DNA of 56,190 nucleotides from Oscillospiraceae bacterium (GCA_017619715.1 JAFZRS010000027.1:1-56190); one strand, 5' to 3'; numbered from the stretch's first letter, positions 41,901 through 50,719 are shown. The notes: generated from the sequence alone by a model not told the origin. Program-made: numbers and translations.

Positions 41901-42466
41901 AGTGCGCGGTTAACGGTGGTCTGGTCAGCGATGCCGTGATCCTGCAGCTCCAGATAGAAGTTGCCCTCGCCCAGTATTTCCTGCATTTCCAGCGCGTACT
42001 GCTTGGCGCCGTTATAGTCTCCGTTCAAAATGCGGCGCGGAATCTCGCCGGCAAGACAGGCGGACAGTCCGATCAGTCCCTCGGCATGCTCACGCAGCAG
42101 ATCCAGATCAATGCGGGGCTTTATGTAAAAACCGTCCACATACGCCCGGGACACCATGTAGGATAGATTCCGATAGCCTGTCTCATTTTGACACAACAGC
42201 ACCAGATGCCGTGATTCGCTGTCGAACTCATAAACCTTATCCGAAAGAGTACGGCGCGCCACGTACACCTCACAGCCGATGACCGGATGGATCCCCTCCT
42301 CCTTGCAGGCGCGATAAAAGTCGATCACGCCGTACATGGCGCCGTGATCGGTGATAGCCACCGCGGTCTGTCCCAGTTCCTTGACCAGCTTCGGCAGGTC
42401 GCGGATACGGCACGCGCCGTCAAGAAGGCTGTATTCCGTATGTACGTGCAGATGCGCAAAAGCCAT
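38981..42466 (-). CDS. dnaE: DNA polymerase III subunit alpha DnaE
   Basis: 1161-residue replicative polymerase. The N-terminal PHP domain begins HLHVHTEYSLLDGA; the polymerase core has GPGRGSAAGSMVSYCL and the catalytic aspartates in MPDIDMDFGD near residue 400. A helix-hairpin-helix and an OB domain follow near residue 1000. It belongs to the DnaE type without an inserted proofreading exonuclease, so PolC probably exists elsewhere. ATG follows AAAGGAG, 3 bases after the C_GCAxxG_C_C gene. Confidence 0.97.
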   Translation of the reverse strand: MAFAHLHVHTEYSLLDGACRIRDLPKLVKELGQTAVAITDHGAMYGVIDFYRACKEEGIHPVIGCEVYVARRTLSDKVYEFDSESRHLVLLCQNETGYRNLSYMVSRAYVDGFYIKPRIDLDLLREHAEGLIGLSACLAGEIPRRILNGDYNGAKQYALEMQEILGEGNFYLELQDHGIADQTTVNRALLRLHNETGIPLVCTNDAHYLRREDAHSHDVLLCIQTAKTVDDENRMRYEPQNFYIRSTEEMEALFGAYPDALENTQRIADRCQVEFTFGKYHLPEFQLPPGYDSPAYLRALCEKGFAERYGEGNDAYRKQLDYELDMIEKMGFTDYFLIVSDFVRYAKDAGIPVGPGRGSAAGSMVSYCLRITDIDPMQYHLYFERFLNPERVSMPDIDMDFGDTRRGEVVDYVRRKYGDDHVAQIVTFGTMAARGAIRDVGRALNMTYAEVDAVAKLVPTTLHITLDDALHLSKQLSDLYENDEKIRQLIDTAKALEGMPRHASTHAAGVVITKRPVYEYVPLARNDDAIVCQYNMITLEELGLLKMDFLGLRNLTVLDDAVKLVRREKPDFSLDQIPMDDPAVFEMLTAGRTSGVFQMESSGMTNVCIGLKPENIEDITAIIALYRPGPMESIPKFIACKHDPKLISYKHPLLKPILDITYGCIVYQEQVIQIFQQLAGYSLGQADMVRRAMSKKKVKDIEKEREAFLHGDPDRHICGCAANGIPESVAQSIYNEIYDFANYAFNKAHAVSYAVVAYQTAWFKCHYVREYMAALLTSVLDNSDKIAEYIAECRECRIALLPPDVNRSCDRFTVEDDGIRFGLVAIKNIGRGFIQSLMAERQRGGAFQSFQDFCERLFDCGDMNKRAVESLIKSGSFDTLHVHRSQLMQVYEKVLDSIGDSRRQNVEGQMDFFGVSSAAAVHAQVDLPEIPEFSATERMFMEKETTGLYLSGHPMTDYRASAARAGAVPIHTIIADFEEEEGPRRFADGQNVTLAGIVTSSKTRTTRNNTLMAYVMVEDELSSIELLCFSRTIEQCGSYMQVNTPVLVKGRLSVREDKPPQIMCDTIYPLRKEDVDGEKDMAVTAKHTEPKGAVIYLKVPSLDSPAFRHLRLVLTMFEGDTPLKIRVADTGKLLGSKCLYHPALLEECREWLSAENVVVKE

Positions 42467-42469
42467 GCC

Positions 42470-42919
42470 TTACTCCTTTTCCAGCTCCTCCAACATGTCG
42501 CACAACAGCTCTGTGGCGGAGACAATCAGTATATCACAGTGTGCCGTCACGCCCAGGGCTTCCGTCTGCGCCGTGCCGTGCAGATCGTGCAGGCGCAGCA
42601 GCTCCCGGCAGTCCAGCTCCCCGAATCGTTCCCGGAAACGCCGCTGGAACTCCTGCGTCAGCTTCATGGAACGCGCCTTGCCCTGCAAACCGTTTTTCGG
42701 CGTGTGGGGATAGAGCAGCCCCAACACCATTACGGCGGCGCTGACAGCGCCGCACAAGCCTCCGTAACGCACACCGCCGCCGAATCCGCTGCACAGCGCG
42801 TAACATTGATCATCGCTCAAGCCGATCCGGTCGGAAAAGGCGGACAGCACGCTTTGTGCACAGTTGAGACTGCCTGCGTGGCAATCAAGCGCCTTTTTAC
42901 AGCGCTCTTGTTTTGTCAT
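42470..42919 (-). CDS. C_GCAxxG_C_C family putative redox protein
   Basis: 149-residue protein with conserved cysteines in NCAQSVLSAFSD near residue 20, CYALCSGFGGG near 40 and GGLCGAVSAAVM near 55, the pattern that names the C_GCAxxG_C_C family. Members are putative redox or iron-sulfur proteins. ATG overlaps the whiA stop (ATGA) after GAGGGAG. The gene sits between whiA and dnaE in one transcript. Confidence 0.85.
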   Translation of the reverse strand: MTKQERCKKALDCHAGSLNCAQSVLSAFSDRIGLSDDQCYALCSGFGGGVRYGGLCGAVSAAVMVLGLLYPHTPKNGLQGKARSMKLTQEFQRRFRERFGELDCRELLRLHDLHGTAQTEALGVTAHCDILIVSATELLCDMLEELEKE

Positions 42920-43824
42920 ACCGTCTCCCTCGCGATCTCCATAATCTTTCTCATACGGTGATTGATACAGGATTTGCTGACCGGCGGATCGCTACGCTCT
43001 GCCAGTTCGCCCAGTGTCATCTCCGGATAGTTCAGCCGAAGCTGCGCCGTCTGGCGCAGTTTTTCCGGCAGACGGTTCAAGCCGCCCCGCCGCTCCAGCG
43101 CTTCAATGGCAAGACATTGCTGTGCCGCGGCGTCCAGTGTTTTGTTCACGTTTGCCATGTCGCAATTCATGGCGCGGTTGGCGCCGTTACGTATCTCTTT
43201 TGCCACCTTGGCTGTCATGACCTCCATAGCGGACGCCGGAGCGCCAATGGTGGTAAGGAAATCCTCGATATGCTCCGACTGTTTGAAATAGACCACACTG
43301 CTGCCGCCGCGTGCTACGCTGCGGGAGGTGAAACCCATCTCGCACAGCAGCGCGGAAACTTCCCGACTGGCTTGGGTATGTGATGTTGCCAGCTCCAGGT
43401 GATACCGCTTCTCCGGATCTGTCACACTGCCGCCGGAGAGAAACGCGCCGCGCAAAAACGCCGTTCGGCAGCAATCGTCCTCCAGCATACCGAAATTAAC
43501 GTGGGGCGCGAGCATCTGGCGCGGATTATAGCCCAACTGGTTGATGATATGATCCAGCTTGTCCCGGTTGAGAATCTGAAAGATCAGCTTACCGCGCCCG
43601 TCTTCCGGTCCGGGCAGGTGGTCAAACTGCAAGGAAAATGCTCGCTGAAAAAGGCGCGGCAGTAATGCGGCAAAATCCGCATTCTCCGTAATGATGCGCA
43701 CTTCCATGGGGGTAAAGGTGTTGCAAAACAGCAGCACGCCGTAGCTCTCCGCCCGAGCACAGCACAGCCGTTGGGGCGCGGTGCGGCACAGCTCCGACTT
43801 CACCTTATAGCCAAAGGTCTGCAT
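42916..43824 (-). CDS. whiA: DNA-binding protein WhiA
   Basis: 302 residues: an N-terminal LAGLIDADG-like domain (RTAFLRGAFLSGGSVTDPE near residue 108, YHLELATSHTQASREVSALL) and a C-terminal helix-turn-helix (NYPEMTLGELAERSDPPVSK). WhiA affects cell division and chromosome segregation in Firmicutes and is a sporulation regulator in Streptomyces. ATG follows AGGAGGGG. Part of the rapZ-yvcK-whiA cluster. Confidence 0.95.
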   Translation of the reverse strand: MQTFGYKVKSELCRTAPQRLCCARAESYGVLLFCNTFTPMEVRIITENADFAALLPRLFQRAFSLQFDHLPGPEDGRGKLIFQILNRDKLDHIINQLGYNPRQMLAPHVNFGMLEDDCCRTAFLRGAFLSGGSVTDPEKRYHLELATSHTQASREVSALLCEMGFTSRSVARGGSSVVYFKQSEHIEDFLTTIGAPASAMEVMTAKVAKEIRNGANRAMNCDMANVNKTLDAAAQQCLAIEALERRGGLNRLPEKLRQTAQLRLNYPEMTLGELAERSDPPVSKSCINHRMRKIMEIARETV

Positions 43825-43840
43825 TGTTTCCCCTCCTCGC

Positions 43841-44842
43841 CTATTTGGTGCTGTCTAACCGGTATAGCTCGATCAGCTCCCGCGCCAGATGACCGGGATT
43901 ATGGCGCACATGGTCGTTCTCCACCGTGGAGACGGGACGCCCCACCACGCGCACGCCCAGTGACTCGCAGGCGGCCGCATCGCACAATAAAACCTCCGCC
44001 CCGTCCCGGGCGTATTTCTGGGCAACAAGCGGCGGCACGGGCGCGGAGTTGACAAGGCACGTATCCACCAGTCCCGGACGTGTATGACGTATCAGCGCCC
44101 GGAGATGGTCGGCGGCGGTATAGCCCTCCGTCTCGCCGGGCTGTGTCATCACGTTGCAGATATATACTTTTCGTGCCCGGGAGGCGTGGATTGCCTCCGG
44201 AATCCCGTCCACCAAGAGATTGGGAATGATACTGGTATAGAGACTGCCCGGACCGAGGACGATCATATCCGCCTCGGCGATAGCGCTCAGCGCGGCGGGC
44301 AATGCCTTGGGATGCTCCGGCTGGAGACACACCTGTGCGATACGGCAGCGCTGTGCTTTTTTTGCCGCGGCAATACCGGATTCTCCCACCGTGTGCACGC
44401 CGTTTTCAAATATCGCCTCCAACTGTACATTTTCGTTGGTCACCGGCAGTACGCGCCCGGTGATGGCGAGAACCTCGCTCAAACTCTCCACCGCGGCGTC
44501 AAAAGTCGGCATAATCCCGCTTAGCGCCGCCAGAATGAGATTGCCCACGTTCTGACCTGCCAACGCGCCGTCGGTAAAGCGATAGTGTATGAGTTGTGAC
44601 ATCACCGGTTCGCAGTTTGCCAACGCCTCCATACAGTTGCGGATATCACCGGGCGGCAGCATGCCCAACTCCTGGCGCAGCATGCCGGATCCGCCGCCGT
44701 CGTCCGTTACCGCCACGATGGCGGTGATATTTTTCGTGTAGAGCTTCAATCCCCGCAACAGTGTGGAAAGCCCCGTACCGCCGCCAATGGCGACGATGCG
44801 CGGCTCTTGATCCTGTATGCAGCAATTCTTGTAATCTACCAC
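43841..44842 (-). CDS. yvcK: Gluconeogenesis factor YvcK
   Basis: 333-residue CofD-like UDP-sugar-binding regulator of carbon flux and cell shape. VAIGGGTGLSTLLRGLKLY near residue 18, TDDGGGSGMLRQELGMLPPG near 46, NVGNLILAAL near 95 and VLGPGSLYTSIIPNLLV near 195. GTG start at 44842 with a weak GGTGGTGA site. Its gene lies between rapZ and whiA as usual. Confidence 0.95.
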   Translation of the reverse strand: MVDYKNCCIQDQEPRIVAIGGGTGLSTLLRGLKLYTKNITAIVAVTDDGGGSGMLRQELGMLPPGDIRNCMEALANCEPVMSQLIHYRFTDGALAGQNVGNLILAALSGIMPTFDAAVESLSEVLAITGRVLPVTNENVQLEAIFENGVHTVGESGIAAAKKAQRCRIAQVCLQPEHPKALPAALSAIAEADMIVLGPGSLYTSIIPNLLVDGIPEAIHASRARKVYICNVMTQPGETEGYTAADHLRALIRHTRPGLVDTCLVNSAPVPPLVAQKYARDGAEVLLCDAAACESLGVRVVGRPVSTVENDHVRHNPGHLARELIELYRLDSTK

Positions 44843-44888
44843 GTCGTCACCACCGAAAATATATTTGATAGCAATGCCTGATCTGCCG

Positions 44889-45746
44889 TCACCGTGAGAT
44901 ATCCCGGTGATTCTCCGTCACCTGATAGTTGGCGCCTGCCAGATACTCCGCCAGCTTGTGGGCGACCGCCACGCTGCGGTGATGACCGCCTGTGCAGCCG
45001 ATAGCGATGACCAGCACGGTCTTTCCCTCCTCGCTGTAGAGCGGCAGGAGAAATGATAACATTTTTTCCAACTGTTCCATGAAATCGTGGGTCTGCTGGA
45101 AGGAAAACACGAAATCCCGCACGTCGCCGTCCAGTCCCGTTTGATTCTTCAAACCCGGCACATAGAAAGGATTGGGCATAAAACGCACGTCAAACACCAG
45201 ATCCGCTTCGATCGGGATCCCGTGCTTGAAACCGAAGGACAGCACATTGATATTCAGACCCATTCGATCGCTTTGCGTGCCGAAGATATTGAGCAGTTCA
45301 CTGCGGAGCTTACCGGTGGAAAAGGCGGTGGTATCTATAATAAAATCGGCGTGATCCCGCAGAGGCCGCATCATCTCCACCTCCAACTGGATCGCCTGAG
45401 CGATACTGCGCTCCTTGCCCGCCAGCGGGTGGATACGCCGCGTCTCTTTGTAGCGTCTGACGATGGATTCCGCCGACGCCTCCAAAAAAAGCATGCGGCA
45501 GTTGATGCCGCTGCTGCGCATCGTTTCCAAAGCGTCCAACAGCTTGGTATACGGCTCGCCTGTTCGCAGATCATATACAAATGCCACGCGGTTGTAGTTT
45601 CCGCCGGAGGCGACGCAGAACTCGGCAAATTTCACCATCATCTCCGCCGGAAGATTGTCCACCGTATAGTAGCCGATATCCTCCAGGTAGGACGCCGCCT
45701 GACTTTTGCCGCTGCCTGAAAGCCCGGATATAATCAGTATTTCCAT
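44889..45746 (-). CDS. rapZ: RNase adapter protein RapZ (YvcJ)
   Basis: 285-residue nucleotide-binding protein. Walker A GLSGSGKSQAASYLEDIG near residue 8, DRRTG-like VYDLRTGEPY near 60, ARPLRDHADF-type MRPLRDHADFIIDTT near 150, and the C-terminal domain with SFGFKHGIP and IGCTGGHHRSVAVAHKLAEY. In Gram-positives YvcJ hydrolyses nucleotides and influences competence; RapZ in enterobacteria controls GlmS RNA decay. ATG follows AGGAGGA. Confidence 0.95.
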   Translation of the reverse strand: MEILIISGLSGSGKSQAASYLEDIGYYTVDNLPAEMMVKFAEFCVASGGNYNRVAFVYDLRTGEPYTKLLDALETMRSSGINCRMLFLEASAESIVRRYKETRRIHPLAGKERSIAQAIQLEVEMMRPLRDHADFIIDTTAFSTGKLRSELLNIFGTQSDRMGLNINVLSFGFKHGIPIEADLVFDVRFMPNPFYVPGLKNQTGLDGDVRDFVFSFQQTHDFMEQLEKMLSFLLPLYSEEGKTVLVIAIGCTGGHHRSVAVAHKLAEYLAGANYQVTENHRDISR

Positions 45747-45758
45747 CTATTCTTCCTC

Positions 45759-46673
45759 CTATCGGATCACCTTGACCTCCGGTTCCAGCATCACGCCGGA
45801 TTGCTCCTGCACAGTCTGCCGGACGCGCTCCATCAGCTCCAGCACGTCGCGGCAGGTGGCGCCGCCGCGGTTTACGATGAATCCGGCGTGTTTTTCCGAT
45901 ACCTGCGCGCCGCCTACGCATAACCCCTTCAACCCCGCCTGCTCGATCAAGGGACCGGCATAATATCCCGCCGGACGCTTGAAGGTACTGCCTGCACTGG
46001 GGTATTCCAACGGTTGAGATGTTTTGCGCCGCTCCATCAGCTCCGTCATTCGCTCACGGATCGCCGCTTTGTCACCCTGTTCCAGCGTAAAAACGGCGGA
46101 GAGTACTATTGCCTCCGGCAAGTCGGTGATAAGGCTCCGGCGATAGCCAAGCTGCAAATCCGCCGCGTCTACGTGCCGAACACCCTCGCCGGGAAACAAC
46201 AGCGTCGCTTCTGCGAGCACGTCCTTTATCTCTCCGCCGTAAGCGCCGGCATTCATACACACCGCACCGCCCACGCTGCCGGGAATCCCGTGGGCAAATT
46301 CCAGACCCGACAGCGCATGCTGTTGGGCAAATACCGCCAACTGCGCCAGCGGCACGCCGGCGCCTGCCGCAATGCCGTTTTCCCCGTACGATGCCAGATG
46401 GCGCAGCTCACGGGTACAGATCACCAGGCGATCCAACCCCTCGTCGGCAAACAGCACGTTCGTGCCGCTGCCCAATACCACAGGTCGGATATCACAGCGC
46501 CGCGCCAGATCTACCAGGTGCACCGTCTGTTCTTCGCTGGTTGGAAATGCCATGCGCCGGGCACAGCCTCCGATACGGAAGGAACTGTATTTTGCCAGCG
46601 ATTCGTCCGCCAGCACACACAGCTCCGGCAATTCCCGGCGAACCAAACGGTCAAAACTCTCATACCAGAGCAT
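45759..46673 (-). CDS. murB: UDP-N-acetylenolpyruvoylglucosamine reductase MurB
   Basis: 304-residue FAD enzyme making UDP-MurNAc. FAD motif GSGTNVLFADEGLDRLVI near residue 75, GIPGSVGGAVCMNAGAYGGE near 127, catalytic serine in GYRRSLITD near 178, and the terminal EPEVKVIR glutamate. ATG follows AGGAGG. Together with glmM this window covers two steps leading to peptidoglycan precursors. Confidence 0.96.
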   Translation of the reverse strand: MLWYESFDRLVRRELPELCVLADESLAKYSSFRIGGCARRMAFPTSEEQTVHLVDLARRCDIRPVVLGSGTNVLFADEGLDRLVICTRELRHLASYGENGIAAGAGVPLAQLAVFAQQHALSGLEFAHGIPGSVGGAVCMNAGAYGGEIKDVLAEATLLFPGEGVRHVDAADLQLGYRRSLITDLPEAIVLSAVFTLEQGDKAAIRERMTELMERRKTSQPLEYPSAGSTFKRPAGYYAGPLIEQAGLKGLCVGGAQVSEKHAGFIVNRGGATCRDVLELMERVRQTVQEQSGVMLEPEVKVIR

Positions 46674-46709
46674 AGATGCCTCCTAAATGCGCTGATTGAT
46701 CTTCAAAAA

Positions 46710-47669
46710 CTATGATTTTTGAGGTTCTTCACGAACCACTGCATCTACTCGCCGATCGAATCTCTCTACGAACTCCAGCGCCGCATTCTCACCGTACAGC
46801 ATCTGGCGGTTTTTCATCGTGGCAATCTCCACAATTCCCGCCAGGTTCCGTCCCGGACGAACCGGCACGGTAACGATCGGCAGCGACACGTCCAATATCG
46901 AATAGCGCTCCTCGCCCAAACCCAACCGGTCATAGAACTTGCCCTCTACCCACGGCTCCAACTGGATAACCAGATCAATATCCGTTTCAGACTGGATCGC
47001 ACCCATACCGAACAGCTGCCGCACGTCGATCAAGCCCACGCCGCGGATCTCGATATAATGGCGGATTGACTCCGGCGCCGAGCCGAAAAGCGCATTGGAA
47101 ATCCGCCGGATCTCCACAGCGTCGTCCGCCACCAGCCGATGACCGCGCTTGATGAGCTCAATCGCCGTCTCGCTCTTGCCGATCCCCGAATCGCCCAGCA
47201 GGAGAACACCCTGACCGTAAATGTTCATCAGCACGCCGTGGCGCGTGATCTGCGGCGCCAGCGCGCGGTTGAGATAGTCGATCACGCCGCTGGTGATATC
47301 CACCGTGGGCATGTCGGAGCGCAAAAGCGTCCTGCCGTATTTTTGGGCAATCTCCAGGAGTTCCGGGAATATCTCCATCTTCCGCGCCACGATCAGCGCG
47401 GGGATATCGCAGCGAAAGAAGTCCTCGAATACCATGCGGCGCCGTTCCAGCGGCATTGCCATCAGATACGTCATCTCCGCCTTCCCGAGGATCTGCAAAC
47501 GCTTTGGATCAAAATAGTCGTAGAATCCCACCAGCTGCAGCGCAGGACGGTTCACGTCCGAGATCGTGATCTCCCGCGTATCGTAATCCTCTCCGCGCAA
47601 GACCACCTCCAGCGCAAAGTCCTCTATCAGTTTATGCAGTTTGGCAGGCGTGCGCCGAACCTTTTCCAT
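46710..47669 (-). CDS. hprK: HPr kinase/phosphorylase
   Basis: 319-residue bifunctional enzyme that phosphorylates or dephosphorylates HPr at Ser46 and controls carbon catabolite repression. The P-loop LLGDSGIGKSETAIELIKRG is near residue 155; the K3-type loop IEIRGVGLIDVRQLFGMGA follows near 205; the N-terminal domain is present. ATG follows GGGAGGA; its own promoter drives hprK-murB-rapZ-yvcK-whiA-dnaE. Confidence 0.96.
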   Translation of the reverse strand: MEKVRRTPAKLHKLIEDFALEVVLRGEDYDTREITISDVNRPALQLVGFYDYFDPKRLQILGKAEMTYLMAMPLERRRMVFEDFFRCDIPALIVARKMEIFPELLEIAQKYGRTLLRSDMPTVDITSGVIDYLNRALAPQITRHGVLMNIYGQGVLLLGDSGIGKSETAIELIKRGHRLVADDAVEIRRISNALFGSAPESIRHYIEIRGVGLIDVRQLFGMGAIQSETDIDLVIQLEPWVEGKFYDRLGLGEERYSILDVSLPIVTVPVRPGRNLAGIVEIATMKNRQMLYGENAALEFVERFDRRVDAVVREEPQKS

Positions 47670-47708
47670 ACCGATCCTCCCATACTACCAATATTCCTAT
47701 TCAAAGTA

Positions 47709-47737
47709 ATTATAGACCATACGGCGGCATTTCGCAA
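47709..47737 (-). promoter_or_regulatory. Sigma-A promoter of the hprK operon
   Basis: TTGCGA (47732-47737), 17 bases, TATAAT (47709-47714) on the minus strand, 40 bases upstream of hprK. Confidence 0.75.
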
Positions 47738-47783
47738 TACTTTCCGCCATTTACAGTTTTTTTCGTTTTTTTCGAAAAAAACC

Positions 47784-47812
47784 TTGCAATTTCCTTTTTC
47801 ATCTGGTATTAT
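47784..47812 (+). promoter_or_regulatory. Promoter of rpmB with extended -10 and upstream A/T tracts
   Basis: TTGCAA, 17 bases, TATTAT with TGG before the -10. Directly upstream is a run of T tracts and the palindrome TTTTTTCGAAAAAA, which could act as an UP-type element, fitting strong ribosomal-protein expression. Confidence 0.7.
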
Positions 47813-47866
47813 ATTCCCTGCTTGCAAAAGTGAGCAGTAGTTCGTCACAGCAAGGAGGTGCAACGG

Positions 47867-48055
47867 ATGGCCAAATGCGAGTTTTGTGACAAGGGCGTGA
47901 CTTTCGGCATCAAGGTTTCCCACTCTCATCGGCGCGCCAATCGTCCCTGGAAGCCCAATGTCAAGCGCGTAAAGGCGATCATCAACGGTACGCCCCGCCA
48001 TGTGTACGTTTGTACCCGGTGTCTGCGCTCCGGTAAGGTGACCAGAGCAATCTGA
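47867..48055 (+). CDS. rpmB: 50S ribosomal protein L28
   Basis: 62-residue ribosomal protein of the zinc-ribbon (C+) type: CEFCDKGVTFG near the N-terminus and CTRCLRSGKVTRAI at the end supply four cysteines. VSHSHRRANRPWKPNVKRV is the usual core. ATG at 47867 follows AAGGAGG with 8 bases; an ATG three codons upstream lies too close to that site. Monocistronic with its own promoter and terminator. Confidence 0.96.
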   Translation: MAKCEFCDKGVTFGIKVSHSHRRANRPWKPNVKRVKAIINGTPRHVYVCTRCLRSGKVTRAI

Positions 48056-48068
48056 ATGTTCAACATGC

Positions 48069-48096
48069 AAAAGCCCTGCTGTAAAGCGGGGCTTTT
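48069..48096 (+). terminator. Rho-independent terminator of rpmB
   Basis: AAAAGCCCTGC and GCGGGGCTTTT form an 11-bp stem with one G-U pair, ending in TTTT, 13 bases after the stop. Confidence 0.85.
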
Positions 48097-48130
48097 CCTT
48101 TTGGAAATCACCGCATCTACCCTGCAGAAG

Positions 48131-48163
48131 AAGGACAGGCCTAATGCCTGCCCTTCGTTTTTT
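48131..48163. terminator. Second hairpin between rpmB and pcrA
   Basis: AAGGACAGGC and GCCTGCCCTT (one G-U pair, 5-base loop) followed on the plus strand by CGTTTTTT. It is a backup terminator for rpmB and may also end pcrA transcription on the minus strand, where the U tract is weaker. Confidence 0.75.
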
Positions 48164-48170
48164 ATGTGTT

Positions 48171-50618
48171 TTAGAGCTTTTTCAGGTGTTGACTGGCAGT
48201 TTTAAGCATTAGTTTTTTCGTTCCAACCTGATCAAACGCTATCTCCAACAACGCATCGCCGCCCATGGGCTGTACCCGCAGCACCATGCCCTGCCCGAAC
48301 GCGCTGTGGGAAACGGTATCTCCCTCCTGCACCTGCAAAACAGGCGGCGCAGACGATGCTCTTCCCATATCCGCCGCGGCGCGCAAACGGCTCTTTACGG
48401 TCTGGGAATAGGATACCGAAGACGCCGCACGGAGCTTTGATCCGCCCCAGCCCTCATTCCAGTCGTCGCTCCGATCGTCGTCCCAAGCAGACCGCTCCGG
48501 ACGCGGCTCGGGCTTACTGATCCACTCCATGCTCTCTTCCGGTATCTCACTGACGAATCGGGACGGCATACACGATGTCGTGCGTCCAAACAACATTCGC
48601 TGCCGTGCGTTGGTCATGGTCAACTTCTTTTTGGCACGGGTCATCGCAACATAGCACAGCCGACGCTCCTCCTCCATCTCCTCGCTGTCTCCGATGGAGC
48701 GGCTGCCGGGAAACAATCCCTCCTCCATGCCTACCACGTAGACGTAGGGGAACTCCAATCCCTTTGCGGTGTGCATGGTCATCAACGTCACCATGTTGTC
48801 GCGGTCATTCGTATCGTCCAGATCAGTATACAGCGCGATCTCGTCCAGGAAACCTGCAAGCGTGGGATCGTCAGGGTTTTCGTTCAGAAAGTTTCTGATA
48901 CTGGACGCCAACTCTCGCACGTTCTCGATCCGTGTCAGGCTCTCGGGATCATTTTTCTCCTCCAGCGCCCGGATATATCCGGTGCGCACGCAGACATAGT
49001 CGTAGAAGTCCGCCAGATCCATCGTATCAAGATTCCTTCGGATCTCCTCGATCATCTCTGTAAAGGCAATTAGGTTTACAGATGCTTTTTTCAGGTTGTC
49101 ATACTCCGTTGCATGAGAAAGAATCTCATACAGCGATCTGTTCTCCCGGGTGGCAATCGCCTGCGCCTTGTCCACCGTAGCGGCGCCGATCTTCCGGGAC
49201 GGAATGTTGATAATGCGCCGCAATCGCAGATCGTCGGAGGGGTTGTTGATGAGGCAGAGATAGGACAACATGTCCTTGACCTCGGCGCGATCAAAGAATT
49301 TCACGCCGCCAACCACCTTATAGGGTACGCCGTTTCGCTTGAATGCGTATTCCAGCGCGTTGGATTGGGCGTTCATTCGGTAGAGAATCGCATGATCCTT
49401 CCAGTCGGCACCGCGCCGATAGTTCATCAGGATCTGTCCCACCACGAAATCCGCCTCTTCCGCCTCGTTGAAAACGGTCTTGACAGTTACTTTTTCACCG
49501 GTGTCGTTTTTTGTCCACAGCGTCTTGCCCTTGCGCCCCACATTGTTTCGAATCACGCCGTTGGCGGCGTCCAGAATGTGCCCCGTGGAGCGATAATTCT
49601 GCTCCAGACGAATGGTGCGCGCGCCCGGGTAATCCTGCTCGAAGTGGAGAATGTTCTCAATATTGGCGCCCCGGAAACGGTAAATGCTCTGATCGTCGTC
49701 GCCCACCACGCAGATGTTCCGTCTGCCGCCCGCCAGCAGGCTCGCCAGCAGGTATTGCAGATGGTTGGTGTCCTGATACTCGTCGATGAGTACATAGCGG
49801 AACTTACGCTGATAGTATTCGCGCGTCTCACGGCTCGTCTGCAGCAGTCGAACGGTATGCAAAATAATGTCATCAAAGTCTAACGCATTGGCGTTACGCA
49901 GTTTATCGCTGTAAAGCTTATATACTTTACCTATCCTTGTTTTACGCCAATCCCCCCGTTCACTCCAGAGGTTTATGTAGGTATCAGGCGATTCCATGCG
50001 ATCCTTGGCTGAAGAAATATCGGCAAGGATTTCCCGAACGGGAAACGTCTTCTCGTCCATGCCCAATTCCTTGAGGATCTCCTTGATCACACGCTTACCG
50101 TCGTCTGTATCGTAAATGGTAAAGTCCCGGGAGAAACCGATCTTCTCAATATCCCTTCGCAAAATCCGCACACAGGCGGAGTGAAACGTGGCAGCCCAGA
50201 CGTCCAGCGCCTCCTCCCCCAGCATCTGCTCCAGACGGCTCTTCAACTCTCCCGCCGCCTTATTGGTAAAGGTGATCGCCAGTACCTCCCACGGCCGCGC
50301 CGGCTCCACCGCACACAAATACTGCACCAGCGAACGCTGCTCCGGTGAGGGGTCGGCGGCATACTGCTCTAAAAACTCCACCTCGTCCTCGGAAACAGGA
50401 AGGGGAATCTCCTCCGTATCGCTGCCGCGCCCGTATCGCAGCAGATTGGCAACCCGGTGGATCAGCACCGTGGTCTTTCCGCTGCCCGCGCCGGCAAGCA
50501 GCAGCAGCGGTCCTTCCGTGGCTAAAACGCCTTGCTGCTGTTGCGGATTCAAATGTTGATAATCGGCGGCGATCGCCGAGCGCCGCGCCGCAATAAACCG
50601 TCTCTCCAAATCGTTCAT
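48171..50618 (-). CDS. pcrA: ATP-dependent DNA helicase PcrA/UvrD
   Basis: 815-residue superfamily 1A helicase in repair and rolling-circle replication. Walker A LAGAGSGKTTVLIHR near residue 35, TFTNKAAGELKSRL, DEYQDTNHLQY (motif II), GDDDQSIYRFRGA (III), TMHTAKGLEFPYVYVVG (V) and YVAMTRAKKKL (VI). The C-terminus carries a charged linker and the Tudor-like GDTVSHSAFGQGMVLRVQ that binds RNA polymerase in PcrA. ATG at 50618 follows GAGGGAA. It has an insertion-like acidic stretch near residue 75-105 (LPVSEDEVEFLEQYAADPSP). Confidence 0.95.
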   Translation of the reverse strand: MNDLERRFIAARRSAIAADYQHLNPQQQQGVLATEGPLLLLAGAGSGKTTVLIHRVANLLRYGRGSDTEEIPLPVSEDEVEFLEQYAADPSPEQRSLVQYLCAVEPARPWEVLAITFTNKAAGELKSRLEQMLGEEALDVWAATFHSACVRILRRDIEKIGFSRDFTIYDTDDGKRVIKEILKELGMDEKTFPVREILADISSAKDRMESPDTYINLWSERGDWRKTRIGKVYKLYSDKLRNANALDFDDIILHTVRLLQTSRETREYYQRKFRYVLIDEYQDTNHLQYLLASLLAGGRRNICVVGDDDQSIYRFRGANIENILHFEQDYPGARTIRLEQNYRSTGHILDAANGVIRNNVGRKGKTLWTKNDTGEKVTVKTVFNEAEEADFVVGQILMNYRRGADWKDHAILYRMNAQSNALEYAFKRNGVPYKVVGGVKFFDRAEVKDMLSYLCLINNPSDDLRLRRIINIPSRKIGAATVDKAQAIATRENRSLYEILSHATEYDNLKKASVNLIAFTEMIEEIRRNLDTMDLADFYDYVCVRTGYIRALEEKNDPESLTRIENVRELASSIRNFLNENPDDPTLAGFLDEIALYTDLDDTNDRDNMVTLMTMHTAKGLEFPYVYVVGMEEGLFPGSRSIGDSEEMEEERRLCYVAMTRAKKKLTMTNARQRMLFGRTTSCMPSRFVSEIPEESMEWISKPEPRPERSAWDDDRSDDWNEGWGGSKLRAASSVSYSQTVKSRLRAAADMGRASSAPPVLQVQEGDTVSHSAFGQGMVLRVQPMGGDALLEIAFDQVGTKKLMLKTASQHLKKL

Positions 50619-50649
50619 AGTTCCCTCGCCCCAGAGTTTTCTTTTCCTC

Positions 50650-50678
50650 ATTCTAATACACTTTCTCCACCCGGTCAA
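50650..50678 (-). promoter_or_regulatory. Sigma-A promoter of pcrA
   Basis: TTGACC (50673-50678), 17 bases, TAGAAT (50650-50655) on the minus strand, divergent from the SOS-type promoter. A degenerate LexA-like word, GAAATTTTGTTC (50699-50710), lies 21 bases upstream of the -35, too far for ordinary repression. Confidence 0.7.
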
Positions 50679-50719
50679 CTGTCTTTGGAAAAATAATAGA
50701 AATTTTGTTCGATTTCCTA

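Noticed and set aside
39923..42166. 747-codon plus-strand frame opposite dnaE
   Set aside because: A shadow of GC-rich coding sequence; no start signals and no domain, while dnaE on the other strand is complete.
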